Counted from the first letter of the stretch, positions 8,397 through 23,035 are shown. The stretch is DNA of 44,686 nt from DYFX01 sp964400625 (GCA_964400625.1 CAYNUS010000010.1:1-44686), one strand, 5' to 3'. Translations and numbers: made by a program. The notes: generated by a model not told the origin, from the letters alone.

Positions 8397-8882
8397 TCAT
8401 TGTACCACGGCCGGCGGACGGGTGACCGCCGCGCAGTATGCGATCGCGAGCGCGTCGGCGGCGTCATCGGGCTTCGGGACCTCCTTCAGCCGGAACAGCA
8501 GGCGGACCATCTCTTGGACCTGCCGCTTGTCGGCGCCGCCGTAGCCCGTGATGGCCATCTTGACCTGCATCGGCGTGTGCTCGGAGATCGGCACGCCGCG
8601 GTCGCGGAGCGCGAGCAGGGTGACGCCGCGAGCCTCGCTCACGCTCATCGCCGTGCGGACGTTCTTCTGGAAGAAGAGCTTCTCGACGCCGACGAGCTCC
8701 GGCTTGTGGAGGTCGATCAGGCGGCCGAGCTCCTCGTGGAGCGACGAGAGGCGGTCGGCGTGGGGCATCTCCTTCGGCGTCTCGAGACAGCCGTGCGCGA
8801 CGTGGACGAACTTCGAGCCCTCCTTGCGGAGCAGCCCGAAACCCACGCGCGCCGTGCCGGGATCGATGCCGAGGATGATCAC
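8397..8882 (-). CDS. ruvC: Crossover junction endodeoxyribonuclease RuvC
   Basis: 161 aa, usual length for the Holliday-junction resolvase. Catalytic acidic residues are present: D7 (GIDPGTARVG), E67 (VGVEKLFF), D140 and D143 (PDDAADALAIA). The conserved EARGV and TPMQVKMAITGYG segments are also visible. It resolves Holliday junctions with RuvAB, which are not in this window. It follows yebC by 10 nt, a widespread yebC-ruvC arrangement, and is followed at 4 nt by the histidine kinase gene. Confidence 0.97.
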   Translation of the reverse strand: MIILGIDPGTARVGFGLLRKEGSKFVHVAHGCLETPKEMPHADRLSSLHEELGRLIDLHKPELVGVEKLFFQKNVRTAMSVSEARGVTLLALRDRGVPISEHTPMQVKMAITGYGGADKRQVQEMVRLLFRLKEVPKPDDAADALAIAYCAAVTRPPAVVQ

Positions 8883-8892
8883 AGGCGCGCGG

Positions 8893-9615
8893 TTAGAGAT
8901 CGGCGTTGGTGTAGACGTCCTTCACGTCCTCGTCGGCGTCGAGCGCCTCGAGGAGTTCCGCGAGCGCGGGCTTCTGGTCTTCCGGGACCTTGAGCATGTC
9001 CTTGGCGATGTAGGCTGGTTCGGCGGAGGAAATCTTGAATCCGGCCTTCTCGACCTTCGCGCGCACGTCGACGAGGTCGGAGAACGAGGTGATGACCTCC
9101 CAGCCCTCCTCGCCGCGCTCGATGTCCTCGGCGCCCGCTTCGATGAGGGCCATCTCGGCTTCGTCCGGATCCTTGCCCTCGAATTCCGCGGCGGGAATCT
9201 CGATGACGCCGCGGCGCTCGAACATCCAGGCGACCGCGCCGGCCGCGCCGAGCGTGCCGCCGTTGCGCGTGAACGCCGTCTTCACGTTGGTGGCGGTGCG
9301 GTTGCGGTTGTCGGTGACGCATTCCACGAGGATGGCGGCGCCGCCGGGACCATAGCCTTCATAGAGGAGCTCGACGAGGACTTCGGCCTCCAGCTCCCCC
9401 GTGCCGCGCTTGATCGCGCGTTCGATGTTGTCCTTCGGCATGAAGGCCTCCTTGGCCTTCTCGATGGCGGTATAGAGCTTCGCGTTCATGTCCGGGTCTC
9501 CCCCCTTCTCCTTGGCCGCCATCGTGATGGCGCGGCTGAGCTGGGTGAATTTGGCGGCCCTCTGCGAATCGGCTTTCCCCTTCCCGAGCTTGATGTTCTG
9601 CCAATGGCGTCCCAT
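8893..9615 (-). CDS. yebC: YebC/PmpR family protein
   Basis: 240 aa, starting MGRHWQNIKLGKGKADSQ at 9615. The typical N-terminus is followed by the AAKEKGGDPDMNAKLYTAIEKAK region, the KDNIERAIKRGTG motif, LYEGYGPGGAAILVECVTDN and RNGGTLGAAGAVAWMFERRG. The family was long annotated as transcriptional regulators. Recent work on YebC proteins points to a role in translation of proline-rich stretches, so the function should be read with care. An upstream in-frame extension starting MTFRPY lies over the promoter and is rejected. First gene of the four-gene operon; the predicted leader is about 15 nt and lacks a Shine-Dalgarno site. Confidence 0.95.
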   Translation of the reverse strand: MGRHWQNIKLGKGKADSQRAAKFTQLSRAITMAAKEKGGDPDMNAKLYTAIEKAKEAFMPKDNIERAIKRGTGELEAEVLVELLYEGYGPGGAAILVECVTDNRNRTATNVKTAFTRNGGTLGAAGAVAWMFERRGVIEIPAAEFEGKDPDEAEMALIEAGAEDIERGEEGWEVITSFSDLVDVRAKVEKAGFKISSAEPAYIAKDMLKVPEDQKPALAELLEALDADEDVKDVYTNADL

Positions 9616-9636
9616 AGGTGTGCGTTTAGTACCCCG

Positions 9637-9666
9637 AGTATCCCAAAAATAAGGCCGAAATGTCAA
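9637..9666 (-). promoter_or_regulatory. Promoter of the yebC-ruvC-kinase operon
   Basis: TTGACA (9661-9666), 18-nt spacer, GATACT (9637-9642). The spacer start TTTCGGCCTTATT matches the promoter at 1852-1880. Confidence 0.75.
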
Positions 9667-9689
9667 TGAAAATGACCCTCCGGGGAGGG

Positions 9690-10079
9690 TCAGATGAGGT
9701 TGATGCCGATGCGGCGCAGCTGCTTGCCTTGGCGGGCGAGGTATTCGTCGTGCGTGACATGCACGACGCGGGCCTCGCCGAGGAGCTTGTAGCCGTCGGG
9801 CGCCGAGGGCTGGTCGACCAGGCCGCAGCCCGCGCAGAAGCGCTGGGGGCCGCCGCCGAGGCTGAACGGGCCGTTCGAGGGCGAACCGGGCGTCTCGTAC
9901 GCGAGGCGGTGGCGATGCGTCGCCTGCATCTCGTCGATCAAGGCATCCTTCCGTTCCGCCAGGCCGTCGCCGAGCTTCCCGTCATGCTTCTTGAGCTTCC
10001 CGAACCGCGCGTTGACCGCACGGATCTCCTGGATATAGGCCTTCAACGCCTTCGTCTTGGGCTTCTTCTTCCTGGGCAT
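9690..10079 (-). CDS. Hypothetical protein, 129 aa
   Basis: Start MPRKKKPKTKALKAY at 10079, with GGAGG 5 nt upstream; a longer frame to 10130 lacks support. It has a strongly basic N-terminus, a helical middle with basic and acidic residues, and a short FCAGCG motif near residue 81 that could form half of a metal site. The end is basic (YLARQGKQLRRIG). No family recognised; nucleic-acid binding is a guess from charge only. It has its own promoter directly behind the terminator of the next gene upstream. Confidence 0.7.
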   Translation of the reverse strand: MPRKKKPKTKALKAYIQEIRAVNARFGKLKKHDGKLGDGLAERKDALIDEMQATHRHRLAYETPGSPSNGPFSLGGGPQRFCAGCGLVDQPSAPDGYKLLGEARVVHVTHDEYLARQGKQLRRIGINLI

Positions 10080-10123
10080 CCGTACCTCCGGCGCGTACGC
10101 GCATCCATGAACGTCCTGGCTCC

Positions 10124-10152
10124 ATTCCATACGAAGACGGCCTCCCTGTCAA
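10124..10152 (-). promoter_or_regulatory. Promoter of the 9690-10079 gene
   Basis: TTGACA (10147-10152), 17-nt spacer, TGGAAT (10124-10129). The -35 box starts 2 nt after the T-tract of the preceding terminator. Confidence 0.75.
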
Positions 10153-10178
10153 CGAAAAAGACGCGGACGAGCCGCGTC
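10153..10178 (-). terminator. Terminator of the 10177-10614 gene
   Basis: On the minus strand GACGCGG-CTCGT-CCGCGTC followed by TTTTTCG. The stem begins within the gene's TGA stop codon and the T-tract runs almost into the next -35 box. Confidence 0.85.
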
Positions 10179-10614
10179 ATGGGAGGTCTTCCTCGTACCG
10201 GATCCGGATGGACCGCGTCCCCGTGATGGCCTGGAACTCCTTGAGGTCCCGAGGGATGACGAGCGTGTACCCGGTCTTCGGGACCGCCACGGGGCGTCCA
10301 TGGTGTCCGCAATCCGGACAGAGCGCCGTGACCGTCCAATCGGCCCACAGCACGCGGAACGGGTCGACATGGAGGCAGGCCTCGCGCGCGCGGTGCAGGC
10401 GGCCCATGTAGGCATGCCAGCGGCGGGCGCGCGCCTCGACGTGCGGCGGGAGCGGCGGAGGCGGCAGGCAGAAGCGCTGCAGCAGCGCCACCAGCTCGAA
10501 CGGCAGCATCGAGCCGAAGCGGTCTTCGGACGGGTCATCGGGCAGGCGTGAAGGTTCGAACAGGCGCCAGAGGTCCTCGAGCGCCGGATGGATCGGAACG
10601 ACGAGTTCGATCAT
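10177..10614 (-). CDS. Hypothetical protein, 145 aa
   Basis: Starts MIELVVPIHPALEDLWRLFE, with AGGAGG 4 nt upstream. Features: a proline-rich patch (LPPPPLPPHVEARARRW, about residues 50-66), a single CPDCGHHG motif near residue 99 that may hold a metal, and a C-terminal strand-rich part ending in RSIRIRYEEDLP. No family recognised. It stands between rpoC and another small hypothetical gene, each with its own promoter and terminator, so no operon partner hints at its role. Confidence 0.72.
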   Translation of the reverse strand: MIELVVPIHPALEDLWRLFEPSRLPDDPSEDRFGSMLPFELVALLQRFCLPPPPLPPHVEARARRWHAYMGRLHRAREACLHVDPFRVLWADWTVTALCPDCGHHGRPVAVPKTGYTLVIPRDLKEFQAITGTRSIRIRYEEDLP

Positions 10615-10635
10615 GCGGCCTCCTGCGGCGGACTG

Positions 10636-10664
10636 AACGTACGCCGGAAACGCCTTCTTGTCAA
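10636..10664 (-). promoter_or_regulatory. Promoter of the 10177-10614 gene
   Basis: TTGACA (10659-10664), 17-nt spacer, TACGTT (10636-10641). The -35 box directly adjoins the rpoC terminator. Confidence 0.65.
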
Positions 10665-10689
10665 CGCAAAACGCCCCTTGCGGGGCGTT
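10665..10689 (-). terminator. Terminator of the rpoBC operon
   Basis: On the minus strand AACGCCCC-GCAA-GGGGCGTT followed by TTGCG. The stem is strong and the T-tract is short. Confidence 0.8.
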
Positions 10690-10708
10690 CGCGTTCCCGG
10701 GCGCGTCC

Positions 10709-14614
<3,906 letters not shown>

Positions 14615-14615
14615 A

Positions 14616-17888
<3,273 letters not shown>

Positions 17889-17912
17889 ACCGCTGGGACG
17901 GGAGTGAAGGTT

Positions 17913-17937
17913 TTCCGGAAAAACGGAAAACCAGGGG
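17913..17937 (-). promoter_or_regulatory. Hairpin just upstream of the rpoB start
   Basis: On the minus strand GGTTTTCCG-TTTTTC-CGGAAAACC, ending about 26 nt before the ATG. Another small stem, GGGG..CCCC, lies just 5' of it. It may influence initiation or RNA stability; no known ribosomal-protein binding motif is recognised. Confidence 0.5.
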
Positions 17938-18027
17938 TGAATAAAACCCCACTCCGGATCCTCGTGGACAGTTCAGCCGATGAGGTCGGACAGTGGCTCA
18001 TCGCCGCCGCGATTTCCGTTACCGACG

Positions 18028-18062
18028 CAAAAAAGAAAACGCCCGCCCCTTTCCCCGGGGCG
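18028..18062 (-). terminator. Attenuator-like terminator in the rpoBC leader
   Basis: On the minus strand CGCCCC-GGGGAAA-GGGGCG, then GGCG and TTTTCTTTTTT. It lies between the rpoB promoter (18118-18146) and the gene, about 50 nt into the expected 220-nt leader. Transcripts would need to read through it to reach rpoB, so it could act as an attenuator. Confidence 0.6.
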
Positions 18063-18117
18063 AGGATTTTCGCTAATTGGTGCGGGAAACGGTAAGCACG
18101 ACGTTGATTTCAAACGG

Positions 18118-18146
18118 AGCATAACATCGGGTTTATCCCCTGTCAA
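18118..18146 (-). promoter_or_regulatory. rpoB: Promoter of rpoBC
   Basis: TTGACA (18141-18146), 17-nt spacer, TATGCT (18118-18123). It has the same hexamers as the divergent promoter at 18360-18388. Two direct copies of AAAAACGGCGAA lie just upstream, near 18150-18186. Confidence 0.8.
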
Positions 18147-18359
18147 GAGAAAAACGGCGAACGTGTCAAGCCCCCGTAAAAACGGCGAAAGATAGCCAAA
18201 AGCCGGAAGCTTTACACAGGGGATGATTCGGGCGGCCCGAAAGTCCTTTTTTCGATCGCTCGCTGTCAATTTCCCTGCACGACCGAAGGAACTGACAGGA
18301 ATAGATGACAGTATTTGAGCCTAAATCCTCGGTTTATCCGGTATATTTGCCAGCTAGTC
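18147..18359. promoter_or_regulatory. Divergent intergenic region between rpoBC and the 18.4-kb RNA
   Basis: About 210 bp without an ORF between two outward-facing strong promoters. It holds a 12-nt direct repeat AAAAACGGCGAA (near 18151 and 18174), further TTGACA-like hexamers on the minus strand without a good -10 box, and an AT-richer part near 18300-18355. Nothing else is recognised. Confidence 0.45.
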
Positions 18360-18388
18360 TTGACAAAAGAGGCAGGAGGTGCTATGCT
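18360..18388 (+). promoter_or_regulatory. Strong promoter upstream of the candidate structured RNA
   Basis: TTGACA (18360-18365), 17-nt spacer, TATGCT (18383-18388). Expected transcription start near 18395, over 550 nt before the next start codon. Confidence 0.8.
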
Positions 18389-18770
18389 GTCCGGTCATCA
18401 TCGATGACGCCCGGCCTCCGCCGGAGCACCTTCTTCCGAGAGAAATGGTGGGTTCGTCCCCGCAAGGCCTTCGGGTCCCAGGGGACACGGGCGACGCGCT
18501 GCGTGGAATTCCGGCTCCGGCTGGAAATCCTCACGGCGTCCGCACGCGGACCGCATCGCTTCGGCGAAACGCGGGCCATAACCCCCCAGTTCCCTCGGAG
18601 GAACATGATCTTCCCATGAACGACTTGGAGGAGTGCTCTCCGCGATGACCCGAAAGGGCCCCACGCGGACGGATCCAACTTCACAGGACACCTCCGGCTC
18701 CGGCTGGAACCGTCCTGCGATCGGCTCCGCTAGGCGTCCTGCTTCGGCAGGCCACGCCAACTAACGCCTC
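18389..18770 (+). ncRNA. Candidate large structured RNA (novel) or long structured leader
   Basis: There is no credible coding sequence here, but hairpins are dense. Examples are GTCATC-ATC-GATGAC; CCGGC-CTCC-GCCGG; GTCCCC..GGGGAC around C-UUCG-G; GTCCG-CACG-CGGAC; CGC-UUCG-GCG; GTTCC..GGAAC; CCC-GAAA-GGG; and GGCGT(CCTGC-UUCG-GCAGG)CC-ACGCC near 18735-18760. Two longer hairpins, CGTGGAATTCC..GGAAATCCTCACG and GGACGGATCCA..TGGAACCGTCC, carry the same 17-nt repeat TCCGGCTCCGGCTGGAA. Three cUUCGg loops and one GAAA loop are favourable only when read on the plus strand, the strand served by the strong promoter. I see no signature of RNase P RNA, tmRNA, SRP RNA or 6S RNA. No clear terminator follows, so it may be the 5' leader of the 18951 gene, perhaps processed. 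Confidence 0.6.
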
Positions 18771-18950
18771 CAAATCGTTCACTGGGAAGATCTTTCCTTC
18801 TGAGGGATCTTTCTCCCCCACCGCGAAAGGAGACCCTGACCGCTCATCGACAACTTCGCCAGCTTCGAGACCGACCGACTTCGCGTTTCCGTAACCCAAA
18901 TCGCACGAACCTCTTCCGCCGGCCAACCCGGCACACGCAAAGGAGACACC

Positions 18951-19886
18951 ATGTCGAACGACGACCGTACCCGCGAGACCAAGATCGAGACCATCCTGAT
19001 CCCCAAGCGCTTCCACCTCCGCCGGTGGGACTCCTGGGGCGCCCCGAGCCTGATCTTCCTCCTCGGAGGACAGGACCAGCGGACGCTCCGCGAGGCCTTC
19101 GACATCCACTGGCCGGACCTCGACATCCACGTGAAGATGATCGAGCAGGTGTGCGCGACCGGGCTGGTCCGGGAGCAGAGCATCCGCAAGGCGCAGAACG
19201 TGAAGGTGGTGTACGAGCTGAACAAGGTGCCCCAGGGCATCGAGATCAAGCTCCACGTCGCCAGCATGACGGACCGGAACGGCAAGCCGTACTTCGTCGA
19301 CAAGGGCGAAGGCGGCGGCGAGTACCTCCGCATGCGCTCGTTCGAGCGGCTCTTCCCCGCCGAGATGATCGAGACGTTCTTCAACAAGGCCAACGCCGGA
19401 CAGGTGGGCATGAACGCCTACCTGCTCAAGCTGCAGGCCGCGGAGAAGGGCGACGCGAAGATCAGCGGCGAGATCGATCGCGCGTTGGACATGGCGCACG
19501 ACGGCCTGAACGGGCCCGGCAGCGACGTCCTCACCGTCAAGGTGGAGGACGCCGTCCGGACCAGCGAGGGCCGCAAGAAGGGCGGCAACAAGAAGCCGGC
19601 GAAGGAGAAGCTCTCCGACGTTGAGTCGGCGGATGAGGCGGCGGACGCCACGGCGCGCGCCCTCACCGTGGCTCTCACCGGCGTCGACCCCGGCGCCGGT
19701 CTCCCGACCGACGACGAGGGCAAGACGCCCGAGCCCGTCGCGAGCGCGAGCCCGACCCCCGCCAAGGCCGACAAGCCGAAGCAGGAGAAGAAGCCGCGTC
19801 CGCCCAAGATGGGCCTCCAGGACCTCGGGTCCTTGAAGGAGAAGCTCTCCGTCGGGACGTCCGACGGCTCGAACGGCCAGAGCTAG
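18951..19886 (+). CDS. Hypothetical protein, 311 aa, with disordered C-terminal tail
   Basis: Starts MSNDDRTRETKIETILIPKR, with AAAGGAG about 5 nt upstream. Residues 1-180 look folded: FHLRRWDSWGAPSLIFLLGG, then a segment with mixed helix and strand (DIHWPDLDIHVKMIEQVCATGLV), and SFERLFPAEMIETFFNKANA. Residues about 200-311 are low-complexity, rich in Lys, Pro, Ala and acidic residues, and probably disordered. No signal peptide, membrane span or known domain is recognised. It is the only gene behind the strong promoter and long structured RNA at 18.36-18.77 kb, and it ends at two terminators, so it forms a one-gene unit. The RNA may regulate it or may be a separate product. Confidence 0.8.
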   Translation: MSNDDRTRETKIETILIPKRFHLRRWDSWGAPSLIFLLGGQDQRTLREAFDIHWPDLDIHVKMIEQVCATGLVREQSIRKAQNVKVVYELNKVPQGIEIKLHVASMTDRNGKPYFVDKGEGGGEYLRMRSFERLFPAEMIETFFNKANAGQVGMNAYLLKLQAAEKGDAKISGEIDRALDMAHDGLNGPGSDVLTVKVEDAVRTSEGRKKGGNKKPAKEKLSDVESADEAADATARALTVALTGVDPGAGLPTDDEGKTPEPVASASPTPAKADKPKQEKKPRPPKMGLQDLGSLKEKLSVGTSDGSNGQS

Positions 19887-19907
19887 CAGAAGGCACTCAG
19901 AACTCAG

Positions 19908-19936
19908 ACGCCGCCCCTACAGTGTAGGGGCGGCGT
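19908..19936 (+). terminator. First terminator after the 18951 gene
   Basis: A 12-bp stem ACGCCGCCCCTA / TAGGGGCGGCGT with a 5-nt loop, followed by TTTC. Confidence 0.75.
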
Positions 19937-19951
19937 TTCACGTCCAAGGCT

Positions 19952-19972
19952 CCCTTTCAAGGGGGTTTTTTT
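19952..19972 (+). terminator. Second terminator after the 18951 gene
   Basis: Short stem CCCTT-TC-AAGGG, then GG and seven T residues. Confidence 0.65.
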
Positions 19973-20010
19973 GTGATACGATACGCCTGTCATTTCAGGT
20001 ATTTCAGACT

Positions 20011-22230
20011 ATGGCCAAATCACGGAAGAACGGGAACAGCAACGGGAACGGCAAGAAAGGCAAGCCGCAGGACGCCGCGCCGCGCGGCGAGCCGTTCGAG
20101 CTCAGCCCCGAGACGCGCCGCGGGCTCGGGACGATCCTCCTCCTCATCCTGGCGCTGCTCTTCACGCTGGCGGCCTTCGGGCAGGGCGGCATGGTCGGCG
20201 GCTACCTGGACGCCTTCGGCAAGGGCGCGCTCGGGCGTCTCTCCCCCCTCCTCCCCGCCTTCCTGCTCTTCGTCGCGATCGGCCGCGTGCGCCGCGAATC
20301 GAAGGCCTTCGACGCCGCCGCCAAGCTCGGCGCCGCGCTCTTCATCCTGACCCTCGGCGCGATGATCCACCTGCTCGTCGCGCGCCCCGACGGCGTCGCC
20401 TTCGGCAAGGGCCTCGCGGAAGGCGGCGGCTACCTCGGCATGCTGATCAGCTATCTCCTGGAACAGGGCCTCGGCTTCTGGGGCGCCGTCATCGTGATCG
20501 GCGGCGGCATCCTCGCCTCGCTCCTCCTCGTCCTCAAGACGTCCTTCGAGAAGCTCGTCTTCCCGCATCGCGCGCTCATGGAGTTCGTGCGCCGCAAGCC
20601 GGCGGACCACGGCGGCACGATCGGCGCGCCGAGCGGCCCTCTGCCGGAACGCGTCGAGGCCAAGCCGGAGTTCGCGTCGAAGGAGATGAAGGACGACGCC
20701 GGCATGCCGATGGCGGAACCGGTCATCGCCGGACAGCACGCCGACGAGCCGATGAAGGCGAAGAAGGTCTGGCGCAAGGTGGCGCTCCCCCTCGACCTCC
20801 TGAACAACAAGACGACCAAGCCGACCTCCGGCGACATCGGCCGCAACCAGCACGTCATCCAGAAGACGCTCGAGAACTTCGGCATCCCCTGCGAGATGGG
20901 CGAAGTCTCGATCGGCCCGACCGTCACGCAGTTCACGCTGAAGCCGCATGACGGCGTGAAGCTCTCGCGCATCACGGGCCTCAACAACGACCTCGCGCTC
21001 TCGCTGGCCGCGCACCCGATCCGCATCGAGGCGCCGATCCCGGGCAAGTCGCTCGTCGGCATCGAGGTGCCGAACCAGGCGGTCGCCATCGTGAACCTGC
21101 GCGAGATCCTGGAGTCGAACGAGTTCCGCTCCTCGCGCGCGAACCTGAGGATCGCGCTCGGCAAGGACGTCGCCGGCAAGCCGTGGCTCGCGGACCTCGC
21201 CAAGATGCCGCACATGCTCGTGGCCGGTTCGACCGGCTCGGGCAAGACGGTCTGCCTCAACTCCATCATCGTCTCGCTCCTCTATACCTACGGCCCCGAC
21301 GAGCTGCGCTTCATCATGGTCGACCCGAAGCGCGTCGAGCTCACGTCCTACAACAACATCCCGCACCTCCTCGTGCCGGCCATCACGGACGTCGCCAAGA
21401 CGCTGAACGCCCTCAAGTGGGCCATCGGCGAGATGGACCGCCGCTTCACGAAGCTCGCCCAATACGGCCGCCGCGACATCGGCTCCTACAACGAGTCCGC
21501 CGAGGAGAAAATGCCGTATCTCGTCATCGTCATCGACGAGCTCGCCGACCTCATGGTCTCCTCCGCCTCCAACGAGGTCGAGACCTGCATCATCCGCCTG
21601 GCGCAGATGGCCCGCGCGGTGGGCATCCACCTCATCCTCGCCACCCAGCGCCCGTCGGTGGACGTCATCACCGGCCTCATCAAGGCGAACTTCAACGCCC
21701 GCATCGCCTTCGCCGTCGCGAGCGGCACCGACTCGCGCACCATCCTCGACTCGCTCGGCGCCGAGAAGCTCGTGGGCCGCGGCGACATGCTCTTCACCTC
21801 CGCGGAACTCTCGAAGCCGAAGCGTCTCCAGGGCACCTACATCTCGGACCTCGAGATCAAGAAGGTCGTGGACTTCATCAAGAGCAACTTCGACGCGCCG
21901 GAGTACCAGCACGAGATCGTCGATCGCCTCGGCACGACCTCGAACGGCGTCACCTTCAACGACGACGGCGGCAACGACGAGCCGCTCCTGAACGACGCGC
22001 AGGACCTCATCGTCCGCTCCGGCAAGGCCTCCGCCTCGTTCCTCCAGCGCCGCATGCAGATCGGCTACGCCCGCGCCGCGCGCATCCTCGACCTGCTCGA
22101 GGAGAAGGGCGTCATCGGCCCGGGCAACGGCGCCAAGCCGCGCGAGATCCTGGTGCCCCACGAAGGCGGCGCCTCCGGCGACGAGGAGGAGGGCCTCGAT
22201 GGCGAGATGCCTGAAGATCGTGTAGTCTGA
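20011..22230 (+). CDS. ftsK: DNA translocase FtsK/SpoIIIE
   Basis: 739 aa, typical of a short FtsK. A Lys/Asn/Gly-rich start is followed by about four membrane helices (residues about 38-190), a short linker, the alpha domain and the RecA-like motor. Walker A GSTGSGKTV starts at residue 406 and Walker B VIVIDELADL has its Asp at 509. The conserved ATQRPSVDVITGLIKANFNARIAF block follows. The C-terminal gamma winged helix, which reads DNA polarity signals, is present (DLIVRSGKASASFLQRRMQIGYARAARILD). It acts at the septum in chromosome segregation. No clear Shine-Dalgarno precedes the ATG. Confidence 0.97.
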   Translation: MAKSRKNGNSNGNGKKGKPQDAAPRGEPFELSPETRRGLGTILLLILALLFTLAAFGQGGMVGGYLDAFGKGALGRLSPLLPAFLLFVAIGRVRRESKAFDAAAKLGAALFILTLGAMIHLLVARPDGVAFGKGLAEGGGYLGMLISYLLEQGLGFWGAVIVIGGGILASLLLVLKTSFEKLVFPHRALMEFVRRKPADHGGTIGAPSGPLPERVEAKPEFASKEMKDDAGMPMAEPVIAGQHADEPMKAKKVWRKVALPLDLLNNKTTKPTSGDIGRNQHVIQKTLENFGIPCEMGEVSIGPTVTQFTLKPHDGVKLSRITGLNNDLALSLAAHPIRIEAPIPGKSLVGIEVPNQAVAIVNLREILESNEFRSSRANLRIALGKDVAGKPWLADLAKMPHMLVAGSTGSGKTVCLNSIIVSLLYTYGPDELRFIMVDPKRVELTSYNNIPHLLVPAITDVAKTLNALKWAIGEMDRRFTKLAQYGRRDIGSYNESAEEKMPYLVIVIDELADLMVSSASNEVETCIIRLAQMARAVGIHLILATQRPSVDVITGLIKANFNARIAFAVASGTDSRTILDSLGAEKLVGRGDMLFTSAELSKPKRLQGTYISDLEIKKVVDFIKSNFDAPEYQHEIVDRLGTTSNGVTFNDDGGNDEPLLNDAQDLIVRSGKASASFLQRRMQIGYARAARILDLLEEKGVIGPGNGAKPREILVPHEGGASGDEEEGLDGEMPEDRVV

Positions 22231-22236
22231 GTTTCC

Positions 22237-22311
22237 ATCCCGGCGGAGGCCGGGATCCAGCGCCGGAAGATACGCCGACTTTGAAGAGTGGACCCCGGCC
22301 TCCGCCGGGGT
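22237..22311. repeat. Inverted-repeat element between ftsK and the RodZ-like gene
   Basis: Two inverted arms of about 23 bp (22237-22259 and 22289-22311) share the CCGGCGGAGGCCGGG core with two or three mismatches, and each arm is itself palindromic. The 29-bp centre has no feature. It resembles the extragenic palindromic repeats found in many bacterial genomes. The arms could also act as the ftsK transcript end. Confidence 0.7.
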
Positions 22312-22327
22312 GGTGATCTATATCGTT

Positions 22328-23035
22328 ATGGTGGCATTCCAGCAGAAGTCTCTTGGCGATCTCACGATCGGCGAGACCCTCCGGGCGTCGCGCGAGGAGC
22401 GCGGCGAATCGGTCGAGGACGTCGAACGGCTGACGCATGTCGGCAAGAAGTTCGTGCTGGCGCTCGAGGCCAACGACCTCGGCAAGCTCCCGGAACCCGT
22501 CTACGCCAAGAAGTTCGTGAAGGCGCTCGCCAAGCACTACGGCATCGACCCGGACGCCGCTTCCGACGCGCTCCTCAAGGAGATGGCCGTCGCCGCGGAG
22601 GTGCCCGTCGCCGGGCGCCCCGTGAACTTCGTCGAGGGCCGCAGCCTCGTGGCCGCGCCCATCCTCTTCAAGAGCGTGGCGCTCGGCGCGGTCTTCGTCG
22701 GCATCATCGGCTACTTCGCCTACTCGGTGCACGACATCCTGAAGCCGCCCGCCGTCACGCTCTACTCGCCGCATGACGACCAGGTCTTCGCCGACAACCG
22801 CGTGGTCATCGAGGGGCAGACGGAGCCGGAAGTCGACCTCTCGGTCAACAGCGAGCCGGTGGCGATCGAGACGGACGGGAGCTTCAAGGACGTGCTGAAC
22901 CTGCCGCCCGGCGTCTCGCACCTGCGCGTCGTCGCCAAGAAGCGCCACTCGCGCGAGCAGGAGATCCTCCTCAAGGTGGTGGTCGAGGACCGCGCCTCGA
23001 CGGACTCCGGCACGGCGACCGCCATGACCCGCTGA
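22328..23035 (+). CDS. RodZ-like helix-turn-helix membrane protein
   Basis: 235 aa from the ATG at 22328 (MVAFQQKSLG). Residues about 14-75 are an Xre/HTH_25-type domain (IGETLRASREERGESVEDVERLTHVGKKFVLALE...). A single membrane helix lies at about 112-134 (LFKSVALGAVFVGIIGYFAYS). The outer part (about 142-221) is a beta-rich Ig-like domain (LYSPHDDQVFADNRVVIEGQTEP). This cytoplasmic HTH, one TM helix and external beta domain is the RodZ plan. RodZ links MreB to the cell wall, but no mreB is in the window, so cell-shape function is inference. The C-terminal 15 residues are Ser/Thr-rich. Confidence 0.82.
   Translation: MVAFQQKSLGDLTIGETLRASREERGESVEDVERLTHVGKKFVLALEANDLGKLPEPVYAKKFVKALAKHYGIDPDAASDALLKEMAVAAEVPVAGRPVNFVEGRSLVAAPILFKSVALGAVFVGIIGYFAYSVHDILKPPAVTLYSPHDDQVFADNRVVIEGQTEPEVDLSVNSEPVAIETDGSFKDVLNLPPGVSHLRVVAKKRHSREQEILLKVVVEDRASTDSGTATAMTR

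Noticed and set aside
8393..8467. Upstream extension of the histidine kinase into ruvC
   Set aside because: The extra 25 residues are basic and unlike the family, and the ATG at 8392 directly after the ruvC stop gives the usual tight coupling.
18379..18648. Short ORFs on both strands within the structured region at 18.4-18.7 kb
   Set aside because: No ribosome binding site, composition unlike the real genes, and the sequence is better explained by RNA hairpins.
18389..18770. Identity of the structured region with RNase P RNA, tmRNA or SRP RNA
   Set aside because: The GAGGAAAGTCC core of RNase P, the alanine tRNA-like ends of tmRNA and the SRP apical loop are absent on both strands.
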